Shown: positions 18,931 through 29,102, counted from the first letter of the stretch. The stretch is 64,000 nt of DNA from Kordiimonas laminariae (GCF_023008165.1 NZ_JAKQZA010000010.1:1-64000), one strand, 5' to 3'. Program-made: numbers and translations. Notes: generated by a model from the sequence alone, not told the origin.

Positions 18931-20244
18931 ATGCGTTTAAGTCGCTATTTTTTGCCGACCATCAAGGAAAACCCTTCTGAGGCTCAAATCGCTTCCCACA
19001 GATTAATGCTACGTGCGGGCATGATCCGCCAGGGTGCCGCAGGGATCTATTCTTGGCTGCCTCTGGGCTTACGTGTTCTTAAAAAAATCGAAAATATTGT
19101 TCGTGAAGAGCAAAACCGCGCCGGCGCTCTTGAAGTGTTGATGCCGACCATCCAGTCCTCAGAACTTTGGGAAGAAAGCGGTCGTTATGATGATTACGGA
19201 AAAGAAATGCTCCGCATCGAAGACCGTCATGGCCGCAATATGCTGTTTGGCCCGACAAACGAAGAGATGATCACAGATATCTTCCGCCGTGAAATTCACA
19301 GTTATAAAGACCTTCCAAAGAATCTTTATCATATTCAGTGGAAATTCCGTGATGAGATCCGTCCGCGTTTCGGTGTTATGCGTGGTCGTGAATTCCTGAT
19401 GAAAGATGCGTATAGCTTTGATCTGACACCGGAAGAGGGCGTTAACAGTTATAATGCGATGTTCGTAGCCTATCTGCGTACATTTGCACGGCTCGGACTT
19501 AAAGCCATTCCTATGCGTGCAGATACTGGCCCAATTGGCGGTGATCTATCTCATGAGTTCCTGGTGATAGCCGAAACGGGTGAAAGCGAAGTATTCTTCC
19601 ATAAAGATTTTGAAGGTATGGAATCTCTTGTCGATTTTCCTGCTGATGCTGAGGGCCTTCAGGCAATCGTTAATGAGTGGACGACACCATACGCGGCTAC
19701 AGAAGAAATGCACAGCGAAGATGATTGCCCAGTTGAAGGGAATAATCTAATCCGCGGTCGCGGTATTGAAGTTGGGCATATTTTCTTCTTCGGCGATAAA
19801 TACTCCAAGCCTATGAAAGCAAGTGTTCAGGGGCCAGAAGGGGAAATGCTGAATGTGCAGATGGGATCATACGGCGTTGGTGTGTCTCGTCTTGTAGGCG
19901 GTATTATTGAAGCATGCCATGATGAAAATGGTATCGTGTGGCCTGAAGCCGTTGCACCATTTAAAATTGGCCTGATGAACCTCGGTGCCAAGAATGAAGA
20001 ATGTACAGCTTTCTGTGATGTCTTGTATGCAGAGCTTGAAGAAGCAGGTATCGAAGTGCTGTTTGATGACACGAAAGACGGTGCTGGCGCCAAGTTTAAG
20101 AATATGGACCTTATTGGTTTGCCTTGGCAGGTTGCTGTTGGACCACGCGGCCTTAAAAATGGCGTAGTTGAGCTGAAAAATCGCAAAACAGGTGAAAAAG
20201 AAGAGCTTACTAAAGAAGCGCTTCTCGCTAAATTTACAGCGTAG
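18931..20244 (+). CDS. proS: proline--tRNA ligase
   Basis: ProRS charges tRNA-Pro. The 437-residue class II synthetase begins [13 protein letters not shown] and has motif 2 ([25 protein letters not shown]) and motif 3 ([14 protein letters not shown]). Only about 75 residues separate the catalytic halves, so the large editing insertion of E. coli ProRS is reduced to a remnant. This short form is typical of alphaproteobacteria, where misacylated tRNA is cleared by separate proteins. AAGTAAGG at 18921-18928 supports the ATG at 18931 over an upstream in-frame ATG at 18802. Confidence 0.96.
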   Translation: MRLSRYFLPTIKENPSEAQIASHRLMLRAGMIRQGAAGIYSWLPLGLRVLKKIENIVREEQNRAGALEVLMPTIQSSELWEESGRYDDYGKEMLRIEDRHGRNMLFGPTNEEMITDIFRREIHSYKDLPKNLYHIQWKFRDEIRPRFGVMRGREFLMKDAYSFDLTPEEGVNSYNAMFVAYLRTFARLGLKAIPMRADTGPIGGDLSHEFLVIAETGESEVFFHKDFEGMESLVDFPADAEGLQAIVNEWTTPYAATEEMHSEDDCPVEGNNLIRGRGIEVGHIFFFGDKYSKPMKASVQGPEGEMLNVQMGSYGVGVSRLVGGIIEACHDENGIVWPEAVAPFKIGLMNLGAKNEECTAFCDVLYAELEEAGIEVLFDDTKDGAGAKFKNMDLIGLPWQVAVGPRGLKNGVVELKNRKTGEKEELTKEALLAKFTA

Positions 20245-20258
20245 TTCGGAGAAAATAA

Positions 20259-21506
20259 TTGCTGCAGAGAGGATTTGAATGGGGTGTTGCAAAGCGGTAT
20301 TTACTGCGTCCACCGAAAGATGGCTACATCTCCCTTAATACAATTCTCTCTGTAATTGCCATTATGCTTGCGGTCACGGCACTGATTGTTGTGATGTCTG
20401 TAATGAATGGTTTCCGCGCTGGTCTCATAGAAAGCATCCTTGGCTATCAAGGGCATGCCGTCGTGCAGGGGTACGGTGGTCGCCTTTCTGGTTATAATGA
20501 TATTTATAATAAATCTAAGGCATTACCTGGCGTTGTTAAAGTAAAGTATTACACGGAACATCAAGTGATGCTTACTCGCGACGGGCGTTCAACGGGGGCT
20601 ATCGTTCGTGGTTTGCCGCCTGAGCAACTGACTGAAGATGGCCTTGGCGACGTCAAGGTTCTTACAGGTCAACTAAACAATGACGCTGATACTCCTGGAC
20701 TAGTTCTAGGTTTCAGGCTCGCTCGTAAATTAGGCGTTACTGTTGGTGATACAGTTACTGTTGTTAGCCCCAATACAGTTTCCACACCTTTTGGCTCAAC
20801 ACTAAGATACCTTGGTTACCGGGTTGATGCTTTGGTTGAAATTGGCCTTTTCCAGTTTGATGATAGTTTTGTAGGGATGCCACTGGATGAAGCTCAACGG
20901 TTTTTCCAGATGGGTGAAGCTATTTCTAAGATGGATATCTATATCGAAGATCCTGATCAGATAGATGGTTTCTTACCTTTGCTAGAACAAGCTGTGGGCG
21001 GTAAGGCCTATGTGTTCGGGTGGCGTTCCTTTAACCCATCACTTCTTGAGGCGCTGAAGACAGAACGTATCGCTATGTTCTTGATTTTATGCCTTATCAT
21101 TGTTGTTGCAGTGTTCAATGTTTCATCAAGCCTCGTTATGCTCGTGAAAGATAAATCCGGTGATATAGCTATCATGAGGACAATGGGAGCACGGCAAGGT
21201 TCTATCCGGAAAATATTCCTTATTGTTGGCCTTTCCGTAGGTGCGTTTGGTGTATTGTTAGGTGGAGCTTTAGCGGCGCTTATCATTGAGAACATAGTTG
21301 GTATTAAAGAATTTATCGAATGGGCATTCGGATTTAATGCTTGGGACCCGGCAACCCGCTGGATTTCTGAAATTCGGGCAGATGTTGATTGGACAGAAAC
21401 TATCCTGATCATTGTAGTGGCTTTGGTGCTCTCATTCCTTGCTACAATATTGCCTGCGTTCCGTGCTTCACGCCTTGATCCTGTTACTATTCTTCGACAT
21501 GAGTAG
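20259..21506 (+). CDS. lolC: lipoprotein-releasing ABC transporter permease LolC/LolE
   Basis: This is the inner-membrane permease of the Lol system, which releases outer-membrane lipoproteins to the periplasmic carrier. The 415-residue protein has one N-terminal helix (about 25-48, followed by VMSVMNGFRAG), a large periplasmic domain (about 50-265) and three C-terminal helices, the MacB/FtsX-type layout. The start is a TTG at 20259 behind CGGAG (20247-20251). The family N terminus (FEWGVAKRYL) begins within a few residues of it, so no ATG start fits. A single permease paired with LolD suggests a homodimer (LolF-like) rather than a LolC/LolE pair, unless a second copy exists elsewhere. Confidence 0.93.
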   Translation: MLQRGFEWGVAKRYLLRPPKDGYISLNTILSVIAIMLAVTALIVVMSVMNGFRAGLIESILGYQGHAVVQGYGGRLSGYNDIYNKSKALPGVVKVKYYTEHQVMLTRDGRSTGAIVRGLPPEQLTEDGLGDVKVLTGQLNNDADTPGLVLGFRLARKLGVTVGDTVTVVSPNTVSTPFGSTLRYLGYRVDALVEIGLFQFDDSFVGMPLDEAQRFFQMGEAISKMDIYIEDPDQIDGFLPLLEQAVGGKAYVFGWRSFNPSLLEALKTERIAMFLILCLIIVVAVFNVSSSLVMLVKDKSGDIAIMRTMGARQGSIRKIFLIVGLSVGAFGVLLGGALAALIIENIVGIKEFIEWAFGFNAWDPATRWISEIRADVDWTETILIIVVALVLSFLATILPAFRASRLDPVTILRHE

Positions 21507-22188
21507 AAAAATGACGTCTGCGCTTAGCCTTAAAAATATTAATCGTTCTTTTGTACAGGGACATAAAAAAATTGACGTCCTTAAAGGCATTAATCTTGAA
21601 GTGAAACAGGGCGAACTGGTTGCTCTTCTGGGCTCATCTGGTTCTGGTAAATCAACTTTGCTGCAGATTGCAGGCTTGCTTGATAGTGAGTTCAAAGGTT
21701 CGTTGGAGATTGGTGGAGCTGCGGTAGAAGCAAAATCTGATGATATGCGCAGTGCGCTGCGGAGAGAAAAACTGGGCTTTATTTACCAATTCCACCACCT
21801 GCTACCCGATTTCTCTGCCCTGGAAAATGTTGCTATGGGGCTCCGCGTGGCTGGGGTGGGAGCTAAAGAAGCTAGCAAAAAAGCAGAAGAGCTTTTAGCT
21901 CGTTTAGGGCTTGCTGAGAGGCTTGATCATTTGCCTTCTAAGTTATCAGGAGGAGAGCAACAACGTGTTGCTATCGCGCGTGCGGTCGCGACTGATCCGG
22001 TATTGTTGCTGGCAGATGAACCGACAGGAAACCTCGATGAGGAAACCGCCGACCGGGTTCTTACACTACTTTTAGAAACAGTAAGGGAACGAGGGTTAGC
22101 AGCGGTGATCGCAACACATGATAAGAAACTGGCAGAAAAGCTTGACCGCAAAGTATATTTACATGATGGAATGCTAACACCTGCTTGA
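21499..22188 (+). CDS. lolD: lipoprotein-releasing system ATP-binding protein
   Basis: LolD powers the lipoprotein extraction done by the LolC-type permease. From the ATG at 21499 it has 229 residues. Walker A is GSSGSGKST at 45-53, the ABC signature is LSGGEQQRVAIARA, Walker B is LLADEPTGNLDE, and the H-loop histidine is in IATHD. This ATG lies inside the last codons of lolC (8-nt overlap). The ATG at 21511 is an equally possible start, since neither has a strong Shine-Dalgarno. An upstream reading from 21439 would run through lolC and is unlikely. Confidence 0.94.
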   Translation: MSRKMTSALSLKNINRSFVQGHKKIDVLKGINLEVKQGELVALLGSSGSGKSTLLQIAGLLDSEFKGSLEIGGAAVEAKSDDMRSALRREKLGFIYQFHHLLPDFSALENVAMGLRVAGVGAKEASKKAEELLARLGLAERLDHLPSKLSGGEQQRVAIARAVATDPVLLLADEPTGNLDEETADRVLTLLLETVRERGLAAVIATHDKKLAEKLDRKVYLHDGMLTPA

Positions 22189-22238
22189 GTGTTGGAAGGT
22201 TAATAGGTACTCTTTCCTAAATCTCGGGAGGAAACATC

Positions 22239-22664
22239 ATGATCGATCTTAATCTGGATACAATTAACTGGCTAACTGTTCTTGTTGGCGCTGTAATCTA
22301 TATGTTCGTAGGTGGGTTATGGTATGGCCCTGTCGCTGGTAAAGCCTGGATGAATGAGATGGGCCTGACGGAAGAAGACTTGAAGGAAGGGTCAAGCCCT
22401 GCTGTGGCAATGGGTAAGAGTTTTATTGCTGCCATCGTGATGAGTTTTGGTCTTGCTTGGTTGATGTCCCAATCGTCCTTTGCTGAACTTACCGTTGCCG
22501 GTGGTGCTGTACTCGGTGCAGTTGTTTCTCTTGTGCTTGTTGGTGGGGCGACGTTTCCGAATTATGCTTTTGAAGATAAAAGCTTAAAGCATTTTCTTAT
22601 TCATATGGGCAATGTTACCATTGCAATGGCGCTTATCGGCGCCATGATGGCTGTTTGGCGTTAA
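22239..22664 (+). CDS. DUF1761 family membrane protein
   Basis: This 141-residue protein has four hydrophobic helices (about 10-30, 55-75, 82-103, 118-140). The stretch with GGLWYGPVAGKAWM after the first helix is the DUF1761 signature. The family has no established function. A good GGGAGG ribosome site precedes the ATG. The gene sits alone between lolD and dnaE with small gaps on both sides. No catalytic residues are obvious. Confidence 0.85.
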   Translation: MIDLNLDTINWLTVLVGAVIYMFVGGLWYGPVAGKAWMNEMGLTEEDLKEGSSPAVAMGKSFIAAIVMSFGLAWLMSQSSFAELTVAGGAVLGAVVSLVLVGGATFPNYAFEDKSLKHFLIHMGNVTIAMALIGAMMAVWR

Positions 22665-22686
22665 TCTTACCGCGTTTGGAGTTATT

Positions 22687-25600
22687 ATGAACTACGCAGA
22701 CTTTGTTCATTTGCGTGTGCACACCGCTTATTCGCTTTCAGAAGGTGCAATCCATGTAAAGGATTTGGTGAAGCAGTGTGTAGGGCATAAAATGCCTGCG
22801 GTAGCCATGACTGACACCAACAACATGTTTGCAGCGCTCGAGTTTTCAAGCGCTGGGACTGGTATGGGTATTCAGCCGATTATCGGTGTTACACTTACTG
22901 TTAAAAACCCATATCGGGAAAATAAGAAGGGTGGCAAAGTTAAGGAGCAGCCAGAGGCATTGGTGCTGCTTGCGCAAAACGAAGAGGGATATCAAAACCT
23001 AATGAAAATCGTTTCCAAGGCGCACTTGGAAAGTGATGTTCAGGTAGGGGTACAGTTCCCTGTTAGTGGTTTTAAAGGATTTTCAGAGGGTATTATCTGT
23101 CTTACCGGCGGAGCAAATGGCCCTATTGGTCGTCTTATTCGTGATGGTAAAAATGAAGATGCCGAAAACTTACTTCTCCAGTTGAAAGAATATTTCGGTG
23201 ACCGCCTGTATGTCGAGCTTCAGCGGCACGGTGAAGAATTTGAAGAAGAAACGGAAGAAGTCTTTCTTGATCTGGCTTATGAACACAATGTTCCTATTGT
23301 GGCAACAAACCAGCCGTATTTTGCCGGACCAGACATGTATCAGCCCCATGATGCACTTCTCTGTATGGCAGATAGTACCTATGTTGCAGTAACAGACCGA
23401 CGTAAGCTGAACGCCGAATACCGTTTTAAAACAGCGGAGGAGATGAAGGAATTATTTAAAGATCTTCCAGAAGCTTATGAAAATACAGTAAATATTGCCA
23501 AGCGGTGCCGTATTAAAATTGATCCTATCGATCCGCTTTTGCCTAACTTTACTCAAGGTATGGATGTGTCTGAGGCTGATATGCTCAGGCAGGAATCCGA
23601 GGTTGGTCTTCGTGAAAGGCTAGACTTTAAAGCCAAAGAGGAGGGTTTAACGTCGGGCAAAGATCAAGAATGGGAAAAAGAATATTGGGAACGGCTCGAT
23701 TTCGAGCTTGGCATTATCAACCAAATGGGGTTCCCTGGATACTTCCTTATCGTTGCTGATTTTATTCAATGGGCAAAAGATCATGATATCCCGGTTGGCC
23801 CCGGGCGTGGCTCCGGCGCGGGCTCGGTGGTTGCTTGGGTATTAAAAATTACAGATCTGGATCCGCTTCGTTTTTCACTGCTGTTCGAACGGTTCCTTAA
23901 CCCTGAACGTGTTTCTATGCCTGATTTCGATATCGATTTCTGTCAGGATAAACGTGAACTTGTTATCAGGTATGTGCAGGAAAAATATGGGGCCGACCGC
24001 GTAGCGCAAATTATTACTTTTGGTAAGCTGCAGGCTAGAATGGTTGTGAAATCATGCGGGCGTGTATTGCAGCAGCACCATGGTGCTACTGACAGACTTT
24101 CCAAAATGATCCCGAATGATCCCGGTAATGCAATGACATTGCAGGAAGCTTTGGATAGTGAACCTCGATTGCAGCGGGAAGTGGATAGTGATGAACTTAC
24201 CGCTAAGGTTATTGAACGCGCACTGAAGCTAGAGGGCTTTTATGCCCATTCATCAACGCACGCAGCGGGGGTGGTGATTGGCGATAGGCCTTTGGATCAA
24301 CTGGTACCGCTTTACCGTGATCCTAAGTCAGATATGCCTGTGACCCAGTTTAATATGAAATGGGTAGAGCTTGCGGGCCTCGTGAAGTTTGACTTCCTTG
24401 GTTTGAAAACACTTACGGTGCTTGATCGCGCTGTAAAATATATCAGAGCGCGTGATATTCATATTGACCTAGCAGAAGTGCCGCTTACCGACGGCCCCGC
24501 ATATGAGCTATTGCAAGCAGGCGAGAGTGCTGGCGTGTTCCAGCTTGAGAGTACAGGTATGCGTGCCGTACTTAAAGGTCTGAAGCCTGATAAATTTGAA
24601 GATATCATCGCGATTGTGGCGCTATATCGCCCCGGACCTATGGATAATATCCCTACATATGTGGACCGTAAACACGGCCGGTTAGAAGTAGAATACCCAC
24701 ATCCAATTCTGGAAGATATCCTCGGTGAGACATACGGCGTAATCATCTATCAGGAACAAGTGATGCAGATCGCACAGGTGATGTCAGGCTACAGCCTTGG
24801 CGAGGCGGATATCCTGCGCCGTGCGATGGGTAAAAAAATTAAAGAAGAAATGGATAAGCAGCGAGGCCGTTTCTGTGAAGGAGCCGTTGAGCGCGGTATC
24901 GATTACGAAAAAGCCAGCTATATCTTTGATCTCGTAACCAAGTTCGCATCATACGGCTTTAACAAATCGCACGCAGCTGCTTATGCGCTTGTTTCCTACC
25001 ATACGGCATATTTGAAGGCGAATTTCCCTGTTGAGTTTATGGCGGCGATCATGACGCTGGATATGGGGAATACGGATAAGCTTGCGGCCTTCAAAATGGA
25101 ATTGCAGCGGATGGAAATTCCGCTCCTTCTACCAGACATCAACCATTCTGATGTACCGTTTACTGTGGAAGCCGCGCCGGAAGTTTACTGTGAAGGCGGT
25201 GAAGACCCTCGGCATAACCTAGCGGTTCGCTATGCGCTCGGCGCCATCAAAGGGGTTGGTGAGAAGGCTATGGAAGCTATCGTTGAAGAGCGAAAAGCCA
25301 ATGGCCCGTATAAGGATATGTTTGATTTCGCTGAACGTATTGACCCGAAATTGGTGAATAAACGCCAGATGGAGCGTTTGGCCGCGGCTGGCGCGTTTGA
25401 TGGTTTATTACCTAATCGTGCGCAGGCGCATGCTGCAGCTGAAATTTTGATGCGTACAGCTCAAATGGAAGCTAAAGAGCGAGAAAGCAGTCAGGTAAGC
25501 CTGTTCGGTGGTGATTTGGCAGCAACGGTTGAGCGGCCAACGCTTCCGATCGTGAAGAGTTGGACTGATACCGAGCAGCTTGATGAAGAACGTAAAGCCA

Positions 25601-26199
25601 TTGGGTTCTATATATCAGCGCATCCGCTGGATACGTACGAAACAGTACTTGAGCGCGAACGTATTGTGCCAGCGAAGGAAGTTTATACTGATCCGGGCTT
25701 GATTACGCAGACCGTGCGGATGGCTGGTGCTATTCTTGGGTATCGTGAAGGCATGACAAAGCGTGGTAATAAGTTTGGTCGCCTGACGCTTTCTGATCGA
25801 ACAGATGCGTTTGAACTTATGGCCTTTGAGGATGATCTGGACCGTATGCGCCAGCTCGTAGAAGAGGGCGCCCCTATGGTGGTTTCTGTTCAGATCCGTA
25901 AGCGTGATGATGATGATAGTATTGGTCTTTCCTGTCGCGGTATGGAATCACTGGAGCATGTAGCATCGCAATCATCTAAGGGCCTATTTATTGAAGTTGA
26001 AGAAGCGAATGCCTTTCCTTCCATTAAAGCTGCCCTAGATCGTAAAGCAGGGGGGAAAGGTGCTGTTACAGTTCGTGTGCCTGTTGCTGAAGATAAGCGT
26101 TTTGCTGAATTCAGGCTTACAGGTAAATATAAGGTCACACCGGAATTGAAACAGGCCATTGCCGCTGAAATGGGGGTTCTTTCAGTAGAGGAAATCTAA
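22687..26199 (+). CDS. dnaE: DNA polymerase III subunit alpha
   Basis: DnaE is the replicative polymerase. In order, its 1170 residues hold an N-terminal PHP domain, the palm/thumb/finger domains, a helix-hairpin-helix region and an OB fold (about 1015-1090, VRMAGAILGYREG). The catalytic aspartates are Asp415 and Asp417 in PDFDIDF, with Asp569 in KFDFLGL. The PHP motif reads HLRVHT, with Arg in place of the first metal-binding His, as in E. coli, so this domain is probably not a working exonuclease and proofreading would come from a DnaQ protein. GGAG precedes the ATG. The stop overlaps the NUDIX gene start (TAATG). Confidence 0.97.
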   Translation: MNYADFVHLRVHTAYSLSEGAIHVKDLVKQCVGHKMPAVAMTDTNNMFAALEFSSAGTGMGIQPIIGVTLTVKNPYRENKKGGKVKEQPEALVLLAQNEEGYQNLMKIVSKAHLESDVQVGVQFPVSGFKGFSEGIICLTGGANGPIGRLIRDGKNEDAENLLLQLKEYFGDRLYVELQRHGEEFEEETEEVFLDLAYEHNVPIVATNQPYFAGPDMYQPHDALLCMADSTYVAVTDRRKLNAEYRFKTAEEMKELFKDLPEAYENTVNIAKRCRIKIDPIDPLLPNFTQGMDVSEADMLRQESEVGLRERLDFKAKEEGLTSGKDQEWEKEYWERLDFELGIINQMGFPGYFLIVADFIQWAKDHDIPVGPGRGSGAGSVVAWVLKITDLDPLRFSLLFERFLNPERVSMPDFDIDFCQDKRELVIRYVQEKYGADRVAQIITFGKLQARMVVKSCGRVLQQHHGATDRLSKMIPNDPGNAMTLQEALDSEPRLQREVDSDELTAKVIERALKLEGFYAHSSTHAAGVVIGDRPLDQLVPLYRDPKSDMPVTQFNMKWVELAGLVKFDFLGLKTLTVLDRAVKYIRARDIHIDLAEVPLTDGPAYELLQAGESAGVFQLESTGMRAVLKGLKPDKFEDIIAIVALYRPGPMDNIPTYVDRKHGRLEVEYPHPILEDILGETYGVIIYQEQVMQIAQVMSGYSLGEADILRRAMGKKIKEEMDKQRGRFCEGAVERGIDYEKASYIFDLVTKFASYGFNKSHAAAYALVSYHTAYLKANFPVEFMAAIMTLDMGNTDKLAAFKMELQRMEIPLLLPDINHSDVPFTVEAAPEVYCEGGEDPRHNLAVRYALGAIKGVGEKAMEAIVEERKANGPYKDMFDFAERIDPKLVNKRQMERLAAAGAFDGLLPNRAQAHAAAEILMRTAQMEAKERESSQVSLFGGDLAATVERPTLPIVKSWTDTEQLDEERKAIGFYISAHPLDTYETVLERERIVPAKEVYTDPGLITQTVRMAGAILGYREGMTKRGNKFGRLTLSDRTDAFELMAFEDDLDRMRQLVEEGAPMVVSVQIRKRDDDDSIGLSCRGMESLEHVASQSSKGLFIEVEEANAFPSIKAALDRKAGGKGAVTVRVPVAEDKRFAEFRLTGKYKVTPELKQAIAAEMGVLSVEEI

Positions 26200-26951
26200 T
26201 GGCTAATGGTCAGAAAATAGTAACGCCGCTTCCTGCAGCATCTGTTTTACTTGTTCGAGACGGTGAAGCCGGGCTCGAAGTTTTAATGACAGAGCGCGCT
26301 AAAACCATGAAGTTTGCACCGGGAGCATTTGTATTCCCTGGCGGTAAAGTAGATGTGGCAGATAGCGAGCCAGAGTTTGTTGAACGTTATACAGATAGTG
26401 AGACCAGTGAACAGGATGTTGCGTTCAAGGTTGCTGTTTTAAGAGAGCTTTATGAAGAAGCAGGTATTTATTATTCGGTAGCCGAGAGAGATACACAGCC
26501 ATCTGGTAGGAAACTCGTAGAGTTACTCTCTGAAAATGGAGATCAACTGGCTACTTCAAAGCTTGTGCATTTCGCCCACTGGGTAACACCTGAGCCAATT
26601 CCGCGCCGTTTTGATACACATTTTTACATTGTTCCTCATAACGGACAAACAGCTAAGCATGATGGTAATGAGGCGATTTCACTTCGCTGGGTAAGCCCTC
26701 GTGCTATTCTAGATGAGTGGGATCATGATAAAGTACCACTTATGTTCCCGACTCGTTTGAATCTTATGAAACTTGCTCGGGCTAATTCTGTTTATGAAGC
26801 GCTGAAGCAAGCCAAGGATGCTGAAGTCGTTCGTACGCTCCCGGTAATTGGTATGGATGAAAATGGCATGAAATTGACCATTTCTGAAGAATGCGGATAC
26901 GGCGTTACACAGGCCACCATGAAAGAGATGGCTGTAGAAGCTGTAAAATAA
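26199..26951 (+). CDS. NUDIX hydrolase
   Basis: This 250-residue NUDIX protein probably hydrolyses a nucleoside diphosphate derivative or CoA-type substrate. The NUDIX box is split: FPGGKVDVADSE is followed by an insertion of about 25 residues before AVLRELYEEAGI, which holds the REXXEE metal ligands. Such an insertion is seen in the NUDT8/NUDT19-like group, whose members act on CoA derivatives in animals. The substrate here cannot be told from sequence. The start overlaps the dnaE stop, so the two are coupled. Confidence 0.85.
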   Translation: MANGQKIVTPLPAASVLLVRDGEAGLEVLMTERAKTMKFAPGAFVFPGGKVDVADSEPEFVERYTDSETSEQDVAFKVAVLRELYEEAGIYYSVAERDTQPSGRKLVELLSENGDQLATSKLVHFAHWVTPEPIPRRFDTHFYIVPHNGQTAKHDGNEAISLRWVSPRAILDEWDHDKVPLMFPTRLNLMKLARANSVYEALKQAKDAEVVRTLPVIGMDENGMKLTISEECGYGVTQATMKEMAVEAVK

Positions 26952-26962
26952 GCAGAAAACAC

Positions 26963-26991
26963 TTGATCTTTATATAATACCGGCCTATATG
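26963..26991 (+). promoter_or_regulatory. predicted sigma-70 promoter of rpsB-tsf
   Basis: TTGATC (26963-26968) and TATATG (26986-26991) are separated by 17 bp. Transcription would start near 26998, giving a leader of about 108 nt before rpsB. A TATAAT at 26973-26978 lacks a matching -35. The assignment is by pattern only. Confidence 0.6.
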
Positions 26992-27006
26992 GGCCGCGAC
27001 TTCACA

Positions 27007-27076
27007 CGTAGGGAAGGCAGTTCTTCGAGTTGTTGATCGGCCATCCGGTGTCTCAAAGATGAGGCGCATCCCTACG
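27007..27076 (+). promoter_or_regulatory. structured 5' leader of rpsB, possible S2-binding regulator
   Basis: An 8-bp perfect long-range pairing (CGTAGGGA at 27007-27014 with TCCCTACG at 27069-27076) encloses about 54 nt that can form smaller hairpins. It ends just before the rpsB ribosome site AAGGAG (27092-27097). Leaders of rpsB-tsf operons are known sites of autoregulation by S2 in other proteobacteria. That this element does the same is inference. Confidence 0.5.
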
Positions 27077-27105
27077 GAGGCTTAACCGGAAAAGGAGTAT
27101 ATAGC

Positions 27106-27900
27106 ATGGCAATGCCAGTAGTCGATATGCGCGCCCTTCTAGAAGCAGGCGTACACTTTGGTCACCAGAAACACCGTTGGAATCCTAAGATGGCTCCGTT
27201 CATCTTTGGCGAGCGCAACGGCATTCATATCATTGACCTTTCTCAAACAGTTCCATACCTGACACGCGCGCTTCAAGCTGTTCGCGATAAAGTATCAGGT
27301 GGTGGTCGCGTTCTTTTCGTTGGTACAAAGCGTCAGGCTTCTCCAATCGTTGCAGAAGCTGCACAGCGTTGTGGCCAATACTATGTAAATCACCGTTGGC
27401 TCGGTGGTATGCTTACGAACTGGCAGACAATCAGTCAGTCTATTAAGCGCCTTAAAGAGCTAAACGAAGTTCTTAGCCAAGAGCACACAGGCCTGACTAA
27501 GAAAGAAACTCTTCAGATGACTCGCCAGCGCGACAAGCTAGAGCTTTCTCTTGGCGGTATCCAGGATATGGGCGGCCTTCCAGACATTATCGTTGTTGTT
27601 GACACTAACCGTGATGATATTGCGATTGCTGAAGCTAAGCGCCTTGGTATTCCAGTTGTTGGTGTTATCGATACGAACTCTAAGCCAGATGGCATTGATT
27701 ACCCAGTTCCTGGTAACGACGATGCAACACGCGCTATTCGTCTTTACACTGATCTGATCTCTGACGCTGTTCTAGACGGCATTCAGGCGGACCTTGCTGC
27801 ACAGGGCGTTGACCTTGGTGCTGCAGAAGAATCTGCTGAAGAAGTTGCTGAAGAAGCAGCTCCTGCGGAAGAAGCAGCTACTGAAGAAGCAACAGCATAA
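27106..27900 (+). CDS. rpsB: 30S ribosomal protein S2
   Basis: S2 joins the 30S subunit late and is needed for S1 binding. The 264-residue protein has the family N terminus ([20 protein letters not shown]) and the conserved [22 protein letters not shown]. It ends in an acidic, alanine-rich tail of about 35 residues (repeats of EE and AEEA) beyond the E. coli length, as in several alphaproteobacteria. AAGGAG is well placed for the ATG. It is in an operon with tsf. Confidence 0.97.
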   Translation: MAMPVVDMRALLEAGVHFGHQKHRWNPKMAPFIFGERNGIHIIDLSQTVPYLTRALQAVRDKVSGGGRVLFVGTKRQASPIVAEAAQRCGQYYVNHRWLGGMLTNWQTISQSIKRLKELNEVLSQEHTGLTKKETLQMTRQRDKLELSLGGIQDMGGLPDIIVVVDTNRDDIAIAEAKRLGIPVVGVIDTNSKPDGIDYPVPGNDDATRAIRLYTDLISDAVLDGIQADLAAQGVDLGAAEESAEEVAEEAAPAEEAATEEATA

Positions 27901-27924
27901 TTCAGTAACAATTCTATTGTATCC

Positions 27925-27953
27925 GCTCCGGGTGGCTGGTTATAGCCCGGAGC
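27925..27953 (+). other. hairpin between rpsB and tsf
   Basis: GCTCCGGG (27925-27932) pairs with CCCGGAGC (27946-27953) around a 13-nt loop. No T-run follows, so full termination is unlikely. It may protect the rpsB message or lower tsf expression. The role is inference. Confidence 0.55.
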
Positions 27954-27998
27954 ACTTATCTAATTACACTGAGTGTGAGATCTTGAAGGGGAACTCCA

Positions 27999-28928
27999 AT
28001 GGCAAAAATTACTGCCGCTCTCGTTAAAGAACTGCGTGAACAATCTGGCGCAGGCATGATGGATTGTAAAAAAGCACTAGCTGAAACAGACGGTGACCTA
28101 CAGGCTGCTGTTGATTGGCTGCGTACTAAGGGGCTTTCTGCTGCTGCAAAGAAATCTAGCCGTGTTGCTGCTGAAGGTCTTGTAGCTATGAAAGCTGCTG
28201 GCGCTAAAGCTGCTGTTATTGAAGTAAACTCTGAGACTGACTTCGTTGCTCGTAACGAACAGTTCCAGAGCTTTGTTGCTGACCTTGCTGGTGTTGTTCT
28301 TGAAACTGGCGCTACAGACGCTGAAGCAATTAAAGATGCTGCTTACCCTGGTGCTGATAAAAAAGTTGGTGAAGTACTAACTGATAACATCGCAACTATT
28401 GGTGAGAACATGAACATCCGCCGCGCTGCAACTCTTGAAGTTGAAGAAGGCATGGTTGCTTCTTATATTCACGGTGCTGTTGCAGACGGCATGGGTAAAA
28501 TTGCTGTACTAGTTGGTCTTAAATCTTCTGCATCTGCAGATGTTCTTGCACCACTTGGTAAACAGCTTGCAATGCACATCGCAGCTGCAAACCCAGCGTC
28601 TCTTTCTGAAGACGATCTAGACCCAACAATTCTAGAGCGTGAAAAGCAAGTTCAGATGGATAAGGCTCGCGAGTCTGGTAAGCCAGAGAATATCATCGAA
28701 AAGATGATTGTTGGCCGTATGCGTAAGTACCTTGAAGAAATCGTTCTTCTGCACCAAACATTCGTAATTGATGGCGAAACTAAAATCGCTGACGTTGTGA
28801 AGGCTGCTGCTAAAGAAGCTGGTACAGATATTGAGCTAGTTTCATACGTTCGTATGGAAGTAGGCGATGGTATCGAGAAAAAAGAAGAAGATTTCGCTGC
28901 GGAAGTTGCTGCTGTAGCAGGCGCATAA
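27999..28928 (+). CDS. tsf: translation elongation factor Ts
   Basis: EF-Ts regenerates EF-Tu-GTP. The 309-residue protein opens with a UBA-like domain ([26 protein letters not shown]) and contains the EF-Tu contact motif [14 protein letters not shown]. The two core subdomains are complete. Codon use is strongly biased, as expected for a highly expressed gene. It is followed by a strong terminator that closes the rpsB-tsf operon. Confidence 0.97.
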   Translation: MAKITAALVKELREQSGAGMMDCKKALAETDGDLQAAVDWLRTKGLSAAAKKSSRVAAEGLVAMKAAGAKAAVIEVNSETDFVARNEQFQSFVADLAGVVLETGATDAEAIKDAAYPGADKKVGEVLTDNIATIGENMNIRRAATLEVEEGMVASYIHGAVADGMGKIAVLVGLKSSASADVLAPLGKQLAMHIAAANPASLSEDDLDPTILEREKQVQMDKARESGKPENIIEKMIVGRMRKYLEEIVLLHQTFVIDGETKIADVVKAAAKEAGTDIELVSYVRMEVGDGIEKKEEDFAAEVAAVAGA

Positions 28929-28952
28929 TATTCGTGCAAATCAATAAAAAAG

Positions 28953-28982
28953 ACCCAGGGGACTTTCCTCTGGGTTTTTTTT
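28953..28982 (+). terminator. Rho-independent terminator of rpsB-tsf
   Basis: ACCCAGGGG (28953-28961) pairs with CCTCTGGGT (28967-28975) with one G-U pair and a 5-nt loop, followed by eight T (28975-28982). It separates the rpsB-tsf transcript from pyrH. Confidence 0.93.
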
Positions 28983-29068
28983 GACCTCTACATCGTTTGT
29001 TGGGCTCAAGCGATTAAAAATAAAGATGAAAACTTAACTAGCCAACAACATTAGTTGAGGCTAAGCTG

Positions 29069-29085
29069 CCAACAGCCTATGTTGG
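29069..29085 (+). promoter_or_regulatory. small hairpin in the pyrH leader
   Basis: CCAACA (29069-29074) and TGTTGG (29080-29085) form a 6-bp stem with a 5-nt loop, ending 5 nt before the G-rich ribosome site (29090-29096) of pyrH. It may modulate translation. No convincing promoter was found in 28983-29068, although one is needed after the tsf terminator. Confidence 0.35.
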
Positions 29086-29102
29086 TGTCAGGGGGGACAA
29101 TT

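Noticed and set aside
27790-27900. Repeat-rich 3' end of rpsB as a frameshift or repeat element
   Set aside because: The GAAGAAGC-like repeats simply encode an acidic Glu/Ala tail, which several alphaproteobacterial S2 proteins have.
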